A stretch of DNA of 64,000 nt from Rhizobium sp. (GTDB taxonomy: Bacteria; Pseudomonadota; Alphaproteobacteria; Rhizobiales; Rhizobiaceae). The position numbers and the translations under genes are program-made. The notes under the pieces were generated by a model that was given only the letters and a program-made list of their open reading frames with translations, was not told where the DNA came from and did no database searches. Location: assembly GCA_002796995.1 (NCBI GenBank), contig PEKW01000006.1, positions 372,001 through 436,000 on the forward strand, given 5' to 3'. Positions 8,602 through 18,027 of the stretch are shown here, piece by piece (position 1 is the first letter of the stretch; every line of letters starts with the position of its first letter).

Positions 8602-9077
8602 CAGTTCTGGCTTTCCTGCGTGCCGGGCGTATCGGAAAGCTGGACCATCCAGCTGCCCTGACGGCCCGTGTCGTATTCCTTGAATCCCATCTGCTGGTAG
8701 CCCCGTGCGAAGCAGTCCTGCACGCCGACGATCTTGAATTCGTTCTCGGCGGCGCACATGTTGATGTCGCCCGTCCAGCGTCCGCCGCGGGCAGCATCTT
8801 CGGCATAGAGATAATAATAGCGTGATTGCAGCTCGCCCTCGATCAGCGTCGCGCAGGTGGAGGCCGGAACCTGCCACCAGCCTTCGGTGATCCAGCCTTC
8901 GGTCGCGCGGTAGCCGATCGCCACGCCGACAAGGTTCTGCGTACCGTTGCAGACCCTGAATTCGGCATGGGCGGCGCCTGCCGCGAACAGCGGCGCAATC
9001 AATGCGCTGGCGATGAGAAATTGTCTGAGATGACGCGCGCTCCCCAGGGCGCTTGGAATTCTATCTTGCTTCAGCAC
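8601..9077 (-). CDS. DUF1036 family secreted protein
   Basis: 158 residues from GTG 9077; an upstream ATG is out of frame. A signal peptide (QFLIASALIAPLFAAGAAHA) leads into the DUF1036 domain: FRVCNGTQNLVGVAIGYR, GWITEGWWQVPAST, and the conserved YYYLYAED. Four cysteines in the mature part suggest disulfide bonds in the periplasm. Function is unknown. In rhizobia it is commonly found just upstream of pyk, as here, with stop and start overlapping. Confidence 0.88.
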   Translation of the reverse strand: MLKQDRIPSALGSARHLRQFLIASALIAPLFAAGAAHAEFRVCNGTQNLVGVAIGYRATEGWITEGWWQVPASTCATLIEGELQSRYYYLYAEDAARGGRWTGDINMCAAENEFKIVGVQDCFARGYQQMGFKEYDTGRQGSWMVQLSDTPGTQESQN

Positions 9078-9277
9078 GGTTTCCGCCGGAACTCCATGTT
9101 TGTGCGTCGACTGCTTTCTTGCGATGATGGCCTAGGAAAGTCAACGCAATTCTAATCGATTATATTTGTGAAATAAACCATCGACCGCGATCTTGGCACA
9201 AACGTGGCCGGGGCGAAAGCTTGCGCTCGTCTTTCCCCCATGTCATCAAGCCCGCACCCCCATTTTGGCAGCGCCCC

Positions 9278-10078
9278 ATGCAAGACTTCACGCCTTTCGA
9301 AATCCTCCCCGGTCGGTATGACCGCGGCCTCGTGCTGCTCGCCGACCATGCGATGAACCGCCTGCCGGCGCGCTATGGCCGCCTGGGTCTTCCCGAGACC
9401 GCATTCTCCCGGCACATCGCCTACGACATCGGCATTGAGGCGCTGACCCGCACGCTATCTGCAAGGCTCGACGTGCCCGCCGTGCTCGGCTGTTTTTCAC
9501 GTTTGCTGATCGACCCGAACCGCGGCGAGGACGATCCGACTCTGATCATGAAGATCTCCGACGGCGCGATCATCTCGGGCAATCACCCGATCAGCGCAGA
9601 GGAATGGAACCACCGTATCGAGACGTTCCACCGGCCCTATCACGATGCCGTCAGCCGGACGATCTCACAGACCGCCGAGGCGACCGGCAAGGCGCCACTG
9701 GTTCTCTCGCTGCATTCCTTCACGCCCGCCTGGAAGGGCGTGCCCCGCCCCTGGCATGCCGCAGTGCTGTGGGATACCGACCACCGCGCCGTCGAGCCGC
9801 TGATCCGCTATTTGCGCGCGCCCGGCGATATCGTCGTCGGCGACAACGAGCCCTATGACGGCGCCTTGAAGGGCGACACCATGTACCGCCACTGCATGAT
9901 GACCGGCATCCCGCACACCCTGCTCGAGATTCGACAGGACCTGATCGGCCACGATCCGGGCGTGGCTGCCTGGGCCGACCGGCTCGCCCCGATCTTCGAC
10001 AGCCTAAATGCCGATCCCGCCCTGCACGGCTACGAACGCCACGCGTCGCGCACCGGCCCCTATCCCGAACAGGGCTGA
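9278..10078 (+). CDS. N-formylglutamate amidohydrolase-family protein (first of two)
   Basis: 266 residues from ATG 9278; a TTG at 9221 in frame is less likely. The protein belongs to the FGase family (PF05013): VLLADHAMNRLP with the metal-type histidine, the region DPNRGEDDP, the LVLSLHSFTPAWKG histidine, and LLEIRQDLIG at the expected glutamate site. Family enzymes remove formate from N-formyl-L-glutamate at the end of one histidine-degradation route. No hut genes are adjacent, so a specific substrate cannot be claimed. A second family member lies at 47176-48060. Confidence 0.85.
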   Translation: MQDFTPFEILPGRYDRGLVLLADHAMNRLPARYGRLGLPETAFSRHIAYDIGIEALTRTLSARLDVPAVLGCFSRLLIDPNRGEDDPTLIMKISDGAIISGNHPISAEEWNHRIETFHRPYHDAVSRTISQTAEATGKAPLVLSLHSFTPAWKGVPRPWHAAVLWDTDHRAVEPLIRYLRAPGDIVVGDNEPYDGALKGDTMYRHCMMTGIPHTLLEIRQDLIGHDPGVAAWADRLAPIFDSLNADPALHGYERHASRTGPYPEQG

Positions 10079-10230
10079 CCTGGCACAAGGCCTTCGCTCC
10101 CTCGAGCCGGCGACGACGGGATTTTAGCCGCGCGCCGGAAAAAGCTCGCACGATAGGTCTTGACGCGAGCCGCGCTTCGCGGCAGGTCAGCCCCACCGAA
10201 TGAAATTGCCGCTATTCAAGGAGAATGCCC

Positions 10231-10497
10231 ATGTCTGATGCCGCACACAGCGTCGCCCGCGACCAGCTCCGCGCCTTCGTCGAGCGCATCGAGCGCCTCG
10301 AAGAAGAAAAGAAGACCATCGCCGACGACATCAAGGACGTCTATGGCGAAGCCAAGTCCATGGGCTTCGACACCAAGATCCTGAAAAAGGTGATCGCGCT
10401 GCGCAAGAAGGACGAGCAGGAACGCATGGAAGAGGACCTGATCCTCGACACCTACCTGCATGCCCTCGGCATGATCGAGACCCCGCCGGAAGAATAA
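10231..10497 (+). CDS. gapR: GapR nucleoid-associated protein (DUF2312)
   Basis: 88 residues from ATG 10231; AAGGAG at 10218-10223 sits seven nt upstream, which decides against the in-frame ATG at 10225. The coiled-coil pattern [20 protein letters not shown] and the basic surface [20 protein letters not shown] match GapR. In Caulobacter GapR binds overtwisted AT-rich DNA, stimulating topoisomerases during replication and transcription. A strong terminator follows 22 bp after the stop. Confidence 0.95.
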   Translation: MSDAAHSVARDQLRAFVERIERLEEEKKTIADDIKDVYGEAKSMGFDTKILKKVIALRKKDEQERMEEDLILDTYLHALGMIETPPEE

Positions 10498-10519
10498 TCC
10501 GGTCGATCGCCTTCAGACG

Positions 10520-10552
10520 AAAAAACCCGCCGGTTCGCCCGGCGGGTTTTTT
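10520..10552. terminator. Strong bidirectional terminator after gapR
   Basis: Fourteen-bp perfect stem from six A plus CCCGCCGG to the matching CCGGCGGG plus six T, loop TTCGC. It serves gapR on the plus strand and the convergent DUF882 gene on the minus strand. Confidence 0.95.
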
Positions 10553-10581
10553 CATGCCTATCGTCTGGAGGACCGCCGGAC

Positions 10582-12438
10582 TTACGGAGCGCCGAAGCGG
10601 CTCGGATCGACGGCGACCGTGCCTTGCTGGAAGCCGACCGGCAAGGCTGCGGTCGGAGCCGACAGCGAGCGGCTGACGACGCGGGGCGCCTTGTTGGTCT
10701 TTTCGACCTTTTCGAAGCGGTCCTGGTTGAGCGCCCAGTAGGAAATCATGTCTTCGGTCAGACGGCCGCCGGTCATCGCCGTGCGGGCCTTTTCGGCTTC
10801 CGCCTGACTCGGACGCTTGCCCTTGGTCGGCAGGCCAGCCTCGATGCCATCGACGGGAGCGGCCTTCGGCATGTCGAAACCGTCGCCGAATTCATCCTGG
10901 TCGGCGGGCTTCGCCTGCGGATTGACCGATGCGACCTCGACGGGAGCCGTCTTGGCCACGGGTGCCTCGGCGCTCGCGGCCGCGGCTTGCGGACGTTCTG
11001 CCGGCATCGGCATGTTGCTTTCTTCGAGAGCGGCGGCGGCTTCCGGCGAAAGGATGGCCTGCTCGATCTCGTCAGCCTCTGCCTCGGCCTCGCCTTCAGC
11101 ACCGGCAAGCAGGGCCTCGGCGACGGCCGGACGGGCGACCGGAACCGGCACGGAGGCCAGCTCGCCTTCCTGCGCACCGGCAAGGGCCGGATCGACGGAG
11201 GCCGTCATCAGCTCGGAGGTATCCGCATCGCCCTTCATGCCGCGTGGGCCAAGAAGCGTGGGAACGGGAATCTTCATGGCCTGCAGGTCGGGCACGCCGG
11301 CCTCGACGGCGGGCTCGCCGGACGCGACCCGCGACAACGCGTCCTCAGCCGGATTGCGGGCGGACGAATAGAGCGCGACGGCCAGGCTGTTGTCGGCCGG
11401 GGTCAGAGATGGGCGGGCCGCCGGCACCGGCGCATTGAGCGCGACGGTCGGTTCCGGCATTCTCAGTTCGGCCTGGGGCGGCGGCGGGGCCGCACTCGCC
11501 ATCATCACCGGTTCGGACGCGGTCACGACCGGCTGCGGCGCAACGGCGGGACGCTCGGCCGGAACGATGACGTCTTCCTCTTCGTCCTCGTCGCCGCCGC
11601 CGAACAGCATGGCCAGCAGGTTCTTGCGCTTGCCGCCGCCCGACTTTTCGTCGGCGATCAGGATCTGGTTGGAGCTCAGCCGCTTCTTGTATTCGGCGAG
11701 CGCCTGCTGGTAGCCCGGCAGGGGCTTGCCATCGGAAGGAATGTGGACGGTCTTGCCGTCGGGGAACAGGCGGACCAATTCCTGGCGCGACATGCGCGGC
11801 CAGGCGCGGACGCCGGCGACGTCCATGTGAACGAAGGGCGAACCGGAATTGGGGTAATAGCCGACACCGCCGGCCTGCGCCTTCATCCCCAGTTCGCGGA
11901 GCCGCTTCAGCGGCACGCCGGGAATGTAGAAGTCCATCGCCGTGCCGCGCATATGCTGGCTTTCCTTGGCGACGCCCTTGGAGCGCGAACGCAACATGGA
12001 ATTGGTTTCGGGCGAGCGGTAGCCGGAGACGACGTTGATGTAGCCGCTGCCGCCGGAGCGCTGATAGACTTCCCATACGAGGTCGAACAGGCGCGGGTCC
12101 ATCTTGGTCGGCTGATTGCGGCGCCAGTCGCGCACGATGTAGTTGAGCTGCTTCAGGCCCTTGGCGTCGTAGCGGCCATTGCGCTTGAAGGTGATCGCCG
12201 CCTTCTCGCCGGTATGGACGAAATGGATCTTGAGAGTGCGGGTCTCGGCGGATGCTCTGCTGGCCGCGCCGAAGAGCATCATGCAGCTGACCAGAAACAG
12301 TGCGAGAATCGACAGGGCGGACTTTGCGAAGAACCGAGTACGCACAGCCCGAGGACTGCGCCCGATTCCGCCGAGAGGCGCGCTGCGATCATGCGTTGTC
12401 AGCAATTCAATCCCCGTCCGAAAGACTACGTCCCGCAC
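10582..12438 (-). CDS. YcbK/DUF882 family peptidoglycan peptidase with long disordered tail
   Basis: 618 residues from GTG 12438. A hydrophobic segment (LSILALFLVSCMMLFGAASRASA) serves as signal or anchor. Residues about 65-250 form the DUF882/M15-type peptidase domain: YRSPETNSMLRSRSKGVAKES, then HMRGTAMDFYIPG and PFVHMDVAGVRAW, which carry the His/Asp/His zinc ligands. This places it near MepK-like cell-wall endopeptidases in the periplasm. The remaining 350 residues are Ala/Pro/Glu-rich low complexity with repeated PVPAARP-type motifs (PAERP, PVPVARP, PMPAERP), expected to be disordered. The start and the domain are well supported; the role of the tail is unknown. Confidence 0.85.
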   Translation of the reverse strand: MRDVVFRTGIELLTTHDRSAPLGGIGRSPRAVRTRFFAKSALSILALFLVSCMMLFGAASRASAETRTLKIHFVHTGEKAAITFKRNGRYDAKGLKQLNYIVRDWRRNQPTKMDPRLFDLVWEVYQRSGGSGYINVVSGYRSPETNSMLRSRSKGVAKESQHMRGTAMDFYIPGVPLKRLRELGMKAQAGGVGYYPNSGSPFVHMDVAGVRAWPRMSRQELVRLFPDGKTVHIPSDGKPLPGYQQALAEYKKRLSSNQILIADEKSGGGKRKNLLAMLFGGGDEDEEEDVIVPAERPAVAPQPVVTASEPVMMASAAPPPPQAELRMPEPTVALNAPVPAARPSLTPADNSLAVALYSSARNPAEDALSRVASGEPAVEAGVPDLQAMKIPVPTLLGPRGMKGDADTSELMTASVDPALAGAQEGELASVPVPVARPAVAEALLAGAEGEAEAEADEIEQAILSPEAAAALEESNMPMPAERPQAAAASAEAPVAKTAPVEVASVNPQAKPADQDEFGDGFDMPKAAPVDGIEAGLPTKGKRPSQAEAEKARTAMTGGRLTEDMISYWALNQDRFEKVEKTNKAPRVVSRSLSAPTAALPVGFQQGTVAVDPSRFGAP

Positions 12439-12557
12439 CTATTTAGATGACTGCCAAATGCGGTAACACCATGGCAAATCTGCCACACGCACGCAAGCAA
12501 TCCATATATAGTGAACGTATGCCTAACAAGTGATTAGCCGTAGGTAAGTGAACAACT

Positions 12558-12572
12558 TTACCCAACAGTTAA
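12558..12572. promoter_or_regulatory. Possible CtrA-type site upstream of the DUF882 gene
   Basis: TTAC-N7-TTAA, one base off the TTAA-N7-TTAA CtrA consensus, in the 155-bp AT-richer gap 120 bp before the DUF882 start. One mismatch and the large distance make this weak. Confidence 0.3.
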
Positions 12573-12593
12573 CAATGGGGCACGATCGCGGCA

Positions 12594-14138
12594 TCATGCC
12601 GCGTGCTTTTGCGGGTCGTCGGGGTCGATTCCATAGTCCTTGAGCTTGCGATAGAGGGTCGAACGGCCGATTCCGAGCTTGCGTGCCACCTGGCTCATCT
12701 GGCCGCGATAGAACTTCAGCGCGAATCGGATCAGCTCCTCCTCGATCTCGGCAAGCTTGCGGACATTGCCGGCTTCGTCGGTGCTGATGATCACATTGGC
12801 GGAGATGTCGCCCGGTGCTGCGGCCCTGGACGGCGCCGGCGATTCGGTGACCTGCGCCGGGCTCGGGGATGGCACGGGGGTTTCCTGGACGGCCATACCG
12901 GTGACGGGTCCGGGCTCGCCCGCGCTGCGCGTACCGGCCGTATCGCCCGATGCACGGACCGAGGCCATGTGCGTCCGGATCTGCGGGAAGTCGCGCTCGC
13001 CGAGGACCGGCCCGTCCGCCAGGACGACCGCCCTGAAGACTGCATTCTCCAGCTGCCGCGTATTGCCCGGCCAGTCGTAGCCGGTCAGGAGCGCCAGCGC
13101 GCCGGCATCGATGGCGAGAGGCTTCGGCAGACGCTGTTCTGACGAGAAGCGCTCGACGAAGGCGCGGGCCAGATGTGGGATATCCTCCTTGCGGCGGCGC
13201 AGCGCGGCAATCGTAATCGGAAAGACGTTGAGGCGGTAGTAGAGGTCCTCGCGGAAGCGGCTCGCCTTGACCTCCTCGATCAGGTCCTTGTTCGTAGCGA
13301 GGATCAGCCGGACATTGACCTTGCGCGGGCGCTTTCCCGCACCGGGCTCGATCTCGCCGCCCTGCACGACAGAGAGCAGCCGCGTCTGCACGTGGGCGGG
13401 AAGTTCGCTGACCTCCTCGATGAACAGCGTGCCGCCCTCGGCTTCGCTGAACTTGCCGGGAAAATCGCCGGGGCCTGCCGGACCGTCCTGGCCGAATAGC
13501 ACGCCCTCGAGCAGGCTGTGCGGAATGATGGCGCAGTTGACGGTGACGAAGGGACGGGCGGAACGTTCGCTGGTCGCATGAATCGCGCGCGCCATCATTT
13601 CCTTGCCGACACCGGCCTCGCCTTCCAGCATGACCGGAATGACGGATTGCGCGGCCCGGCGGCCGAGCTCCACGGCGCGCCCCATGGCCGCGCTGGCCGC
13701 GACGATGTCGCCGAAACCGACGGTACCGGTGCGGGCGCGGCGAACCGGCTTGCCCTGCGAGCCGCTGCGGGTGAACTTCAGCGCGCTGTCGATCGCGGCG
13801 GCAATCCGCTCGATCGAGCAGGGCTTGACGAGAAAGTCGAAGGCTCCGGCCCGCATGGCCTCGACGGCGTGATGCGTCGCACCTTCCGACGTCTGGACGA
13901 TCACCGGAACACTGGCGTGCAGATCGCCGAGTGCGCGCAGGAACCCGTTGCCCGCCCGTTCGGGCGCCGAGAGATCGACGAGCACGGCCCCGATCTCGTC
14001 GCGATGACGGCGGAACACCTCGAGCCCGGCCTGATCGCTGTCGGCGACGTGCACCGCATGCCCCAGCGCCTCGATCGCTGCCTTGAGGGAGCGGCGCTGA
14101 GCGGCATCGTCATCGATTACAAGGATATGAGGGGTCAA
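12594..14138 (-). CDS. NtrC-type response regulator with degenerate AAA+ domain
   Basis: 514 residues from TTG 14138 (GGGAG 7 nt upstream); the frame stays open to ATG 14228. Receiver at 4-120 with acidic IDDD, phospho-acceptor Asp55 in VLVDLSAP, VQTSEG and LVKP. The AAA+ domain has Walker A GEAGVGKE (173-180) and conserved FREDLYYRLNVFPI. The L1 loop that should hold GAFTGA, the sigma-54 contact, is shortened to GQDGPAGPGDFPG, and the Walker B Asp is Glu (TLFIEE). A Pro/Ser-rich linker leads to a Fis-type HTH (MSQVARKLGIGRSTLYRKL). It is therefore probably a DNA-binding regulator that does not activate sigma-54. No kinase gene is adjacent. Confidence 0.85.
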   Translation of the reverse strand: MTPHILVIDDDAAQRRSLKAAIEALGHAVHVADSDQAGLEVFRRHRDEIGAVLVDLSAPERAGNGFLRALGDLHASVPVIVQTSEGATHHAVEAMRAGAFDFLVKPCSIERIAAAIDSALKFTRSGSQGKPVRRARTGTVGFGDIVAASAAMGRAVELGRRAAQSVIPVMLEGEAGVGKEMMARAIHATSERSARPFVTVNCAIIPHSLLEGVLFGQDGPAGPGDFPGKFSEAEGGTLFIEEVSELPAHVQTRLLSVVQGGEIEPGAGKRPRKVNVRLILATNKDLIEEVKASRFREDLYYRLNVFPITIAALRRRKEDIPHLARAFVERFSSEQRLPKPLAIDAGALALLTGYDWPGNTRQLENAVFRAVVLADGPVLGERDFPQIRTHMASVRASGDTAGTRSAGEPGPVTGMAVQETPVPSPSPAQVTESPAPSRAAAPGDISANVIISTDEAGNVRKLAEIEEELIRFALKFYRGQMSQVARKLGIGRSTLYRKLKDYGIDPDDPQKHAA

Positions 14139-14376
14139 GTTCGAGCTCCCGGATTCATTCTGGCGCTTTAGGCGGAATGCGGTCTGCAATCCATGGTGCG
14201 GGGGAGCCTGCCAGAAAGGACTGAACATCCAGTTTTGAGAAAAGCTCGCATTTTATCAATTCGATAGCGAAGTTTGGGGCTTTGGTGCACGGGCCTTGAG
14301 GGCGCCGACGCTTGCCCCGTCGGGCCCGACTGACTACATCTCCCTCTTCGATCAGTTCGGAAAAGGAAGGACCACC

Positions 14377-16233
14377 ATGCCGAGAGATTTCCAACCCGCC
14401 CGCGTCCTGTCGGCAGCGCCCGCCGCGGCCGCTACCCCGCAGGCCGAACTCGGCGATCTTCCGCTCTGGAACCTCACGCATCTCTATCCTTCGCAGACTT
14501 CCGAGATCTTCCTCGCCGACCTCCAGAGGGCGGAAACGGATTCGCTGGCCTTCGAAGCGAAGTGGAAGGGCAAGCTCACCGAGGCCGCCACCACAGTCGG
14601 CGAGCACGGACTCGCCACCGCGCTGCGCGAAATGGACGCGCTGGAGGATCTGCTGGGACGCGTCGCGTCCTTCGCCGGCCTCACCTATTATTCCGACATG
14701 ACCAATGCCGCGAACGGCAAGTTCTTCGGCGACGTGCAGGCCAAGCTCACCGACATCTCCGCGCACCTGCTGTTCTTCCCGCTGGAGCTGAACCGGGTCG
14801 ACGACGCGTTCGTCGATGCCGGCATGGAGAAGGATCCGGCGCTCGCTCATTATCGTCCGTGGATCGTTGATCTGCGCAAGGACAAGCCGTTCCAGCTTGA
14901 AGACCGGATCGAGCAGTTGTTCCTGGAAAAATCGATGACCGGGGCCGCCGCCTTCAACCGGCTGTTCGACGAGACGCTCGCCTCGCTGCGCTTCAAGATC
15001 GGCGAGCAGGAACTGCCGCTCGAAGCCACCCTCAACATGCTGCAGGATGCCGATCCTGATATCCGCGAGCAGGCGGCCAAGGCGCTGTCGCAGACCTTCA
15101 AGGACAATATCCGCATCTTCACGCTGGTGACCAACACCCTGGCCAAGGACAAGGAAATCTCCGACCGCTGGCGCGGCTTCGAGGACATCGCCGACAGCCG
15201 CCATCTGGCGAACCGCGTCGAGCGCGAGGTCGTCGACGCGCTGGCCGAGGCCGTGCGCGAAGCCTATCCGCGCCTGTCCCACCGCTACTATGCGATGAAG
15301 GCGAAGTGGCTCGGCATGGAGCAGATGAATTCCTGGGACCGCAATGCCCCGCTTCCCGAAACGCCGGACCGGCTGATCCCGTGGAACGAGGCGAAGGACA
15401 CCGTGCTGTCCGCCTACCGTGCTTTCGCGCCGGAAATGGCCGAGATCGCCGGTCGCTTCTTCGACGAGCAGTGGATCGACGCCCCGGCGCGTGCCGGCAA
15501 GGCGCCGGGCGCCTTTGCCCATCCGACGGTGCCCTCGGCACACCCCTATGTGCTCCTGAACTATCTCGGCAAGCCGCGCGACGTGATGACACTCGCCCAC
15601 GAACTCGGCCACGGCGTGCACCAGGTTCTCGCCGGCGCGCAGGGGCCGCTGATGTGCCAGACGCCGCTGACGCTCGCCGAGACGGCCTCCGTGTTCGGCG
15701 AGATGCTGACCTTCCGCACGCTGCTCGACCGCACGGTCGACAAGCGCGAACGCAAGGCCATGCTCGCCCAGAAGGTCGAGGACATGATCAACACGGTCGT
15801 GCGCCAGATCGCCTTCTACGAATTCGAACGCAAGGTGCACACCGCGCGCAAGGAAGGCGAGTTGACGGCGGAAAAGATCGGCGAGCTGTGGCTGTCGGTC
15901 CAGTCGGAGAGCCTGGGGCCGGCCATCCGGATTTCCGAAGGCTATGAGACCTGGTGGGCCTATATCCCCCATTTCATCCACTCGCCCTTCTACGTCTACG
16001 CCTATGCCTTCGGCGACTGCCTGGTAAACTCGCTCTATGCGGTCTACCAGAATGCCGAAGAGGGCTTCCAGCAGAAGTATTTCGAGCTGTTGAAGGCCGG
16101 CGGCACCAAGCACCATTCGGAACTGCTGGCCCCCTTCGGCCTCGACGCCACCGATCCGTCGTTCTGGGCCAAGGGCCTGTCGATGATAGAAGGCCTGATC
16201 GACGAGCTGGAGGCGCTTGATAAGGCGTCCTGA
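14377..16233 (+). CDS. pepF: M3-family oligoendopeptidase F
   Basis: 618 residues from ATG 14377, with AAGGAAGG 7-14 nt upstream; a longer frame begins at 14296. It hydrolyses oligopeptides in the cytosol. The zinc motif HELGH lies in MTLAHELGHGVHQVL around residues 407-411, followed by the third ligand region LAETASVFGEML. The substrate-binding tail shows ISEGYETWWAYIPHF and FYVYAYAFGD, as in PepF of rhizobia. The pabB start lies 22 bp downstream on the same strand, so co-transcription with the pab genes is possible. Confidence 0.94.
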   Translation: MPRDFQPARVLSAAPAAAATPQAELGDLPLWNLTHLYPSQTSEIFLADLQRAETDSLAFEAKWKGKLTEAATTVGEHGLATALREMDALEDLLGRVASFAGLTYYSDMTNAANGKFFGDVQAKLTDISAHLLFFPLELNRVDDAFVDAGMEKDPALAHYRPWIVDLRKDKPFQLEDRIEQLFLEKSMTGAAAFNRLFDETLASLRFKIGEQELPLEATLNMLQDADPDIREQAAKALSQTFKDNIRIFTLVTNTLAKDKEISDRWRGFEDIADSRHLANRVEREVVDALAEAVREAYPRLSHRYYAMKAKWLGMEQMNSWDRNAPLPETPDRLIPWNEAKDTVLSAYRAFAPEMAEIAGRFFDEQWIDAPARAGKAPGAFAHPTVPSAHPYVLLNYLGKPRDVMTLAHELGHGVHQVLAGAQGPLMCQTPLTLAETASVFGEMLTFRTLLDRTVDKRERKAMLAQKVEDMINTVVRQIAFYEFERKVHTARKEGELTAEKIGELWLSVQSESLGPAIRISEGYETWWAYIPHFIHSPFYVYAYAFGDCLVNSLYAVYQNAEEGFQQKYFELLKAGGTKHHSELLAPFGLDATDPSFWAKGLSMIEGLIDELEALDKAS

Positions 16234-16255
16234 ACCGGAGAACGCATAAGGCCCC

Positions 16256-17413
16256 ATGGCTGACCATTCGCCCTATGCCCTGTTCCGCGACGACAAGCGC
16301 GGAGAAAGCCTGCTGTTTGCCGATCCGTGCGACATCGTCGTCGCGCGGACGGCCTGCGAGGTGCTGCCCGCCTTCAAGCGGCTGGAGGCGGCGCGACGGT
16401 CGGGCAAATGGCTGGCAGGCTATATCTCCTACGAGGCGGGCTATGTGTTCGAGGATAAGCTGAGGCCTCTGGTCAAAGACGGTCGGGAGACGCCGCTCGT
16501 CGCCATGGGCATTTTCGACGGTCCCGCGCCGGTTGGGCATTCCTTTGCGGCGCCGGTCGAGACGGACGACGCCCCCTTCATCACCGAGCCGCGTGCCGGC
16601 TGGGATTTCGCCGCCTATCGCCAGCGCTTCGAGCGCCTGCACGATCACCTGCGCAGGGGCGACTGCTACCAGGCGAACCTCACCATGCCGATAGGGGCCC
16701 GCTGGCGTGGCGATCCGCGGTCCGCCTTCTGGTCTCTGGTGGCCCGGCAGCCGGTCCACTACGGCGCACTGATCGATCTCGGCGGGCCGGCCATCCTGTC
16801 GCGCTCGCCGGAATTGTTCTTCAAGGTCGATGGCGAGGGCTGGATCGAGACCCATCCGATGAAGGGCACGGCCCCCCGGGGCGAGACCCCGGAGGAGGAC
16901 GAGGCGATCATCGCCGCCACGCTCGCCGACGAGAAGACCCAGGCCGAAAACCGCATGATCGTCGACCTGCTGCGCAACGACATTTCCGCGATCAGCGAGG
17001 TCGGCACCCTCTCCGTTCCGCGCCTGTTCGAGATCGAGACCTATCCGACCGTGCACCAGATGGTGAGCCATGTGCGGGCACGGCTCGTCGACGGAACCGG
17101 TCTGCCCGAGATCTTCCGCGCCCTCTTCCCCTGCGGCTCGATCACCGGCGCGCCCAAGATGTGGGCGATGCGCATCCTCGCCGAACTCGAGACCGGCCCG
17201 CGCGACGTCTACTGCGGCGCCATCGGCTTCTGCGACCCGTCCGGTCCCATGCGCTTTTCCGTGGCCATACGAACTCTGACACTGTTCAAAGACCATCGGG
17301 CAGTCTTCAATGTCGGCGGCGGCATCGTCTTCGATTCGAAGGCGGAAGCGGAATACGAGGAATGCCTGTTGAAGGCGCGCTTTGCGGTAGGGGATCAATG
17401 GATTTCTCGCTGA
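16256..17413 (+). CDS. pabB: Aminodeoxychorismate synthase component I
   Basis: 385 residues. It converts chorismate, with ammonia from a PabA-type amidotransferase, to 4-amino-4-deoxychorismate on the way to folate. Chorismate-binding motifs: QANLTMPIGARW, PELFFKVDGEGW, HPMKGTAPRG, ENRMIVDLLRND (about residues 232-243), and PCGSITGAPKM (about 293-303). It is shorter than anthranilate synthases and lacks a fused amidotransferase, so PabA must be elsewhere. The 3' end overlaps the aminotransferase gene by 16 bases, which would make the lyase partner for the same pathway. Confidence 0.93.
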   Translation: MADHSPYALFRDDKRGESLLFADPCDIVVARTACEVLPAFKRLEAARRSGKWLAGYISYEAGYVFEDKLRPLVKDGRETPLVAMGIFDGPAPVGHSFAAPVETDDAPFITEPRAGWDFAAYRQRFERLHDHLRRGDCYQANLTMPIGARWRGDPRSAFWSLVARQPVHYGALIDLGGPAILSRSPELFFKVDGEGWIETHPMKGTAPRGETPEEDEAIIAATLADEKTQAENRMIVDLLRNDISAISEVGTLSVPRLFEIETYPTVHQMVSHVRARLVDGTGLPEIFRALFPCGSITGAPKMWAMRILAELETGPRDVYCGAIGFCDPSGPMRFSVAIRTLTLFKDHRAVFNVGGGIVFDSKAEAEYEECLLKARFAVGDQWISR

Positions 17414-18027
17414 TCGAAACCATGCGATGGCAGCCGGGAGACGGTTTTCTCCGGGTCGACCAGCATTTGCGGCGGCTTGCGCGATCCGCCGACGCGCTGG
17501 GCTTCCGCCAGCCGCAGGATGCGCTGGCCAAGCTGAAGGCGGCGGTCGAGGGCGACAGCCCGCTGCGCGTGCGCCTCACCATGAGCTTTCGCGGCAAGAT
17601 CGACGTCACCGCGACGCCCTTCGAGCCGCAGTCCGAAGACACCGTCTGGAAGCTCCGCATCGCCGAGACCCGGCTGAAATCCGACGACAGCCTTTACCGT
17701 CACAAGACCTCGCGCCGCGAACCCTATGAGGCGGCCCGCGCCGAGTTCAAGCCGGAAGAGGCCGACGAGGTGCTGCTGCTGAACGAGCGCGGCGAGGTCT
17801 GCGAGGGCACGATCACCAATCTCTTCGCCGAGGTCGAGGAAGGCCAGTTCGTCACCCCGGCCCTGTCCAGCGGCCTGCTGCCCGGCGTCTTGCGCGCAGA
17901 ACTCATCCGCGAACGCAAGGCGAAGAGCGAAGTGTTGCGGCCCGAGGATTTGAAATACCGAAAGCTTTATGTTGGCAATTCGCTGCGCGGCCTGATCCGC
18001 GCCGAACTCGTGGAAGGCGACGCCTGA
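17398..18027 (+). CDS. pabC: Class IV aminotransferase-family protein, probable aminodeoxychorismate lyase
   Basis: 209 residues from ATG 17398. The fold-type IV PLP family is shown by the lysine in RHKTSRREPYEAA, the LLLNERGEVCEGTITNLF glutamate region and the SSGLLPGVLRAELI phosphate site. It is smaller than standard PabC (about 270 residues), because the N-terminal domain is compact (LIETMRWQPGDGFLRVDQHLRRL). Overlap with pabB suggests it releases pyruvate from aminodeoxychorismate to give p-aminobenzoate. This is inferred from context; another class IV activity remains possible. Confidence 0.85.
   Translation: MDFSLIETMRWQPGDGFLRVDQHLRRLARSADALGFRQPQDALAKLKAAVEGDSPLRVRLTMSFRGKIDVTATPFEPQSEDTVWKLRIAETRLKSDDSLYRHKTSRREPYEAARAEFKPEEADEVLLLNERGEVCEGTITNLFAEVEEGQFVTPALSSGLLPGVLRAELIRERKAKSEVLRPEDLKYRKLYVGNSLRGLIRAELVEGDA

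Noticed and set aside
8602..8877. N-terminal extension of pyruvate kinase
   Set aside because: It covers the DUF1036 gene in another frame; ATG 8601 gives the standard protein.
10624..12450. Plus-strand open frame of 608 codons
   Set aside because: Antisense to the DUF882 gene; product rich in Arg/Gly/His with no fold pattern.
14155..16257. Minus-strand open frame of 700 codons
   Set aside because: Antisense to pepF, which has HELGH and full family features.
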